DNA of 47,199 nucleotides from Myxococcales bacterium (GTDB lineage Bacteria > Myxococcota_A > Polyangia > Polyangiales > Ga0077539), in assembly GCA_030652255.1 (NCBI GenBank), contig JAUSAZ010000051.1, positions 1 through 47,199 on the forward strand, read 5' to 3'. The position numbers were made by a program, and so were the translations under genes. Shown piece after piece: positions 46,959 to 47,199 of this stretch; within the stretch, counting starts at the first letter, position 1; each line of letters begins with the position of its first letter. The notes under the pieces were generated by a model, which was not told the origin of the DNA, made no database searches, and saw nothing but the letters and a program-made list of their open reading frames with translations.

Positions 46959-47199
46959 CGGGGGAGTGACCGCGAGGATACGCTCAGGAGCGCGGGACGA
47001 CGCGCGGGAGTTCGTGGGCCCCCTCTCCTGCGCTGCCGCGCGCCCTCACCCCCGCGGGGCGCTCATCGTTGACCTGATCGTGCGCGACCCGCCTGCAGGC
47101 TGCGGGTTCCGGGCTACCCGCACACCTTCGCGCGCCTTGGCTGCCGTGGGTTGAAACCCTGATCCTTCCCGGAATCTTTTCGGCGGTGCCTGCAAGGCC
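46959..47199. other. Upstream region of the dehydrogenase operon, no gene seen
   Basis: A 241-base edge region with no supported ORF on either strand. Three six-base arms at 47087-47092 (ACCCGC), 47102-47107 (GCGGGT) and 47116-47121 (ACCCGC) could form two mutually exclusive hairpins. This is suggestive of a leader structure for the minus-strand operon but matches no riboswitch consensus I know. The sequence at 47140-47199 is slightly less GC-rich and unassigned. Confidence 0.4.

Noticed and set aside
47140..47199. Possible tRNA or mobile-element end at the window edge
   Set aside because: No cloverleaf, no T-loop consensus and no terminal inverted repeat could be built from the bases present.
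46959..47199. Glycine-type riboswitch upstream of the amine dehydrogenase operon
   Set aside because: I looked for the conserved glycine aptamer motifs on the minus strand and did not find them. Only short alternative hairpins are present.

Overview
The window is very GC-rich DNA, almost wall-to-wall with genes on both strands. It looks like a chromosome segment from a Myxococcota (Polyangia/Sandaracinus-like) bacterium. That placement is inferred from a large zinc-ribbon/Ser-Thr kinase/ATPase fusion, a PAS-PAS-kinase-REC-HPt-REC hybrid, and many Asp/Gly/Cys-rich lipoproteins carrying FG-GAP, TSP3, MopE-like and Stig1-like repeats. It is not based on a marker gene. I saw no rRNA, tRNA, CRISPR array, insertion sequence, phage or plasmid feature, and no gene-free stretch over about 250 bases.

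Layout. 0.2-3.7 kb: undecaprenyl-diphosphatase coupled to a multi-pass membrane protein, a lipoprotein and a Uma2-family nuclease. 3.8-6.9 kb: a MacB/LolD-type ATPase, an FtsX-fold permease and an HlyD/MacA adaptor in one operon. 7-10.9 kb: a 1031-residue FG-GAP lipoprotein and an exported pentapeptide-repeat protein. 11-14.1 kb: livM, a natural LivG-LivF fusion and a REC-XRE regulator, all overlapping. 14.2-17.9 kb: a second Uma2 protein, a DCC oxidoreductase, Cys-rich and TSP3 lipoproteins and a YbjN-like protein. 18-23.5 kb: a membrane-anchored NAGPA-like protein divergent from the hybrid kinase. 23.6-29.1 kb: small membrane proteins, a zinc-ribbon protein, two MopE-type lipoproteins, a J-like protein, a nicotinamidase-family hydrolase and ZapA. 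29.2-37.4 kb: the Ser/Thr kinase-ATPase, divergent from a run of seven same-strand genes (two membrane proteins, a parvulin-like lipoprotein, a roadblock-like protein, a GH35-like protein lacking GH35 motifs, and an unknown). 37.4-41.5 kb: an Asp-box lipoprotein and two coupled parvulin-type foldases. 41.5-47 kb: GIY-YIG protein, ABC-F ATPase, universal stress protein, and a three-gene flavin/iron-sulfur dehydrogenase resembling the sarcosine/opine/HcnABC family.

How it works together. Much of the window concerns the cell envelope: lipid-carrier recycling, lipoprotein or efflux export, periplasmic folding (three parvulin-like proteins), and a stock of surface lipoproteins with probable Ca2+-binding or disulfide-rich repeats. 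Genes in operons are very often joined by GTGA or ATGA overlaps. Many first genes lack a Shine-Dalgarno sequence and instead have a -10-like TAnnnn box only 6-11 bases before the start codon, which suggests frequent leaderless transcription. Starts were chosen with this in mind. The strongest candidates for something undescribed are the 32.3-37.4 kb gene run beside the kinase and the fused, LivH-less liv operon with its REC-XRE regulator.
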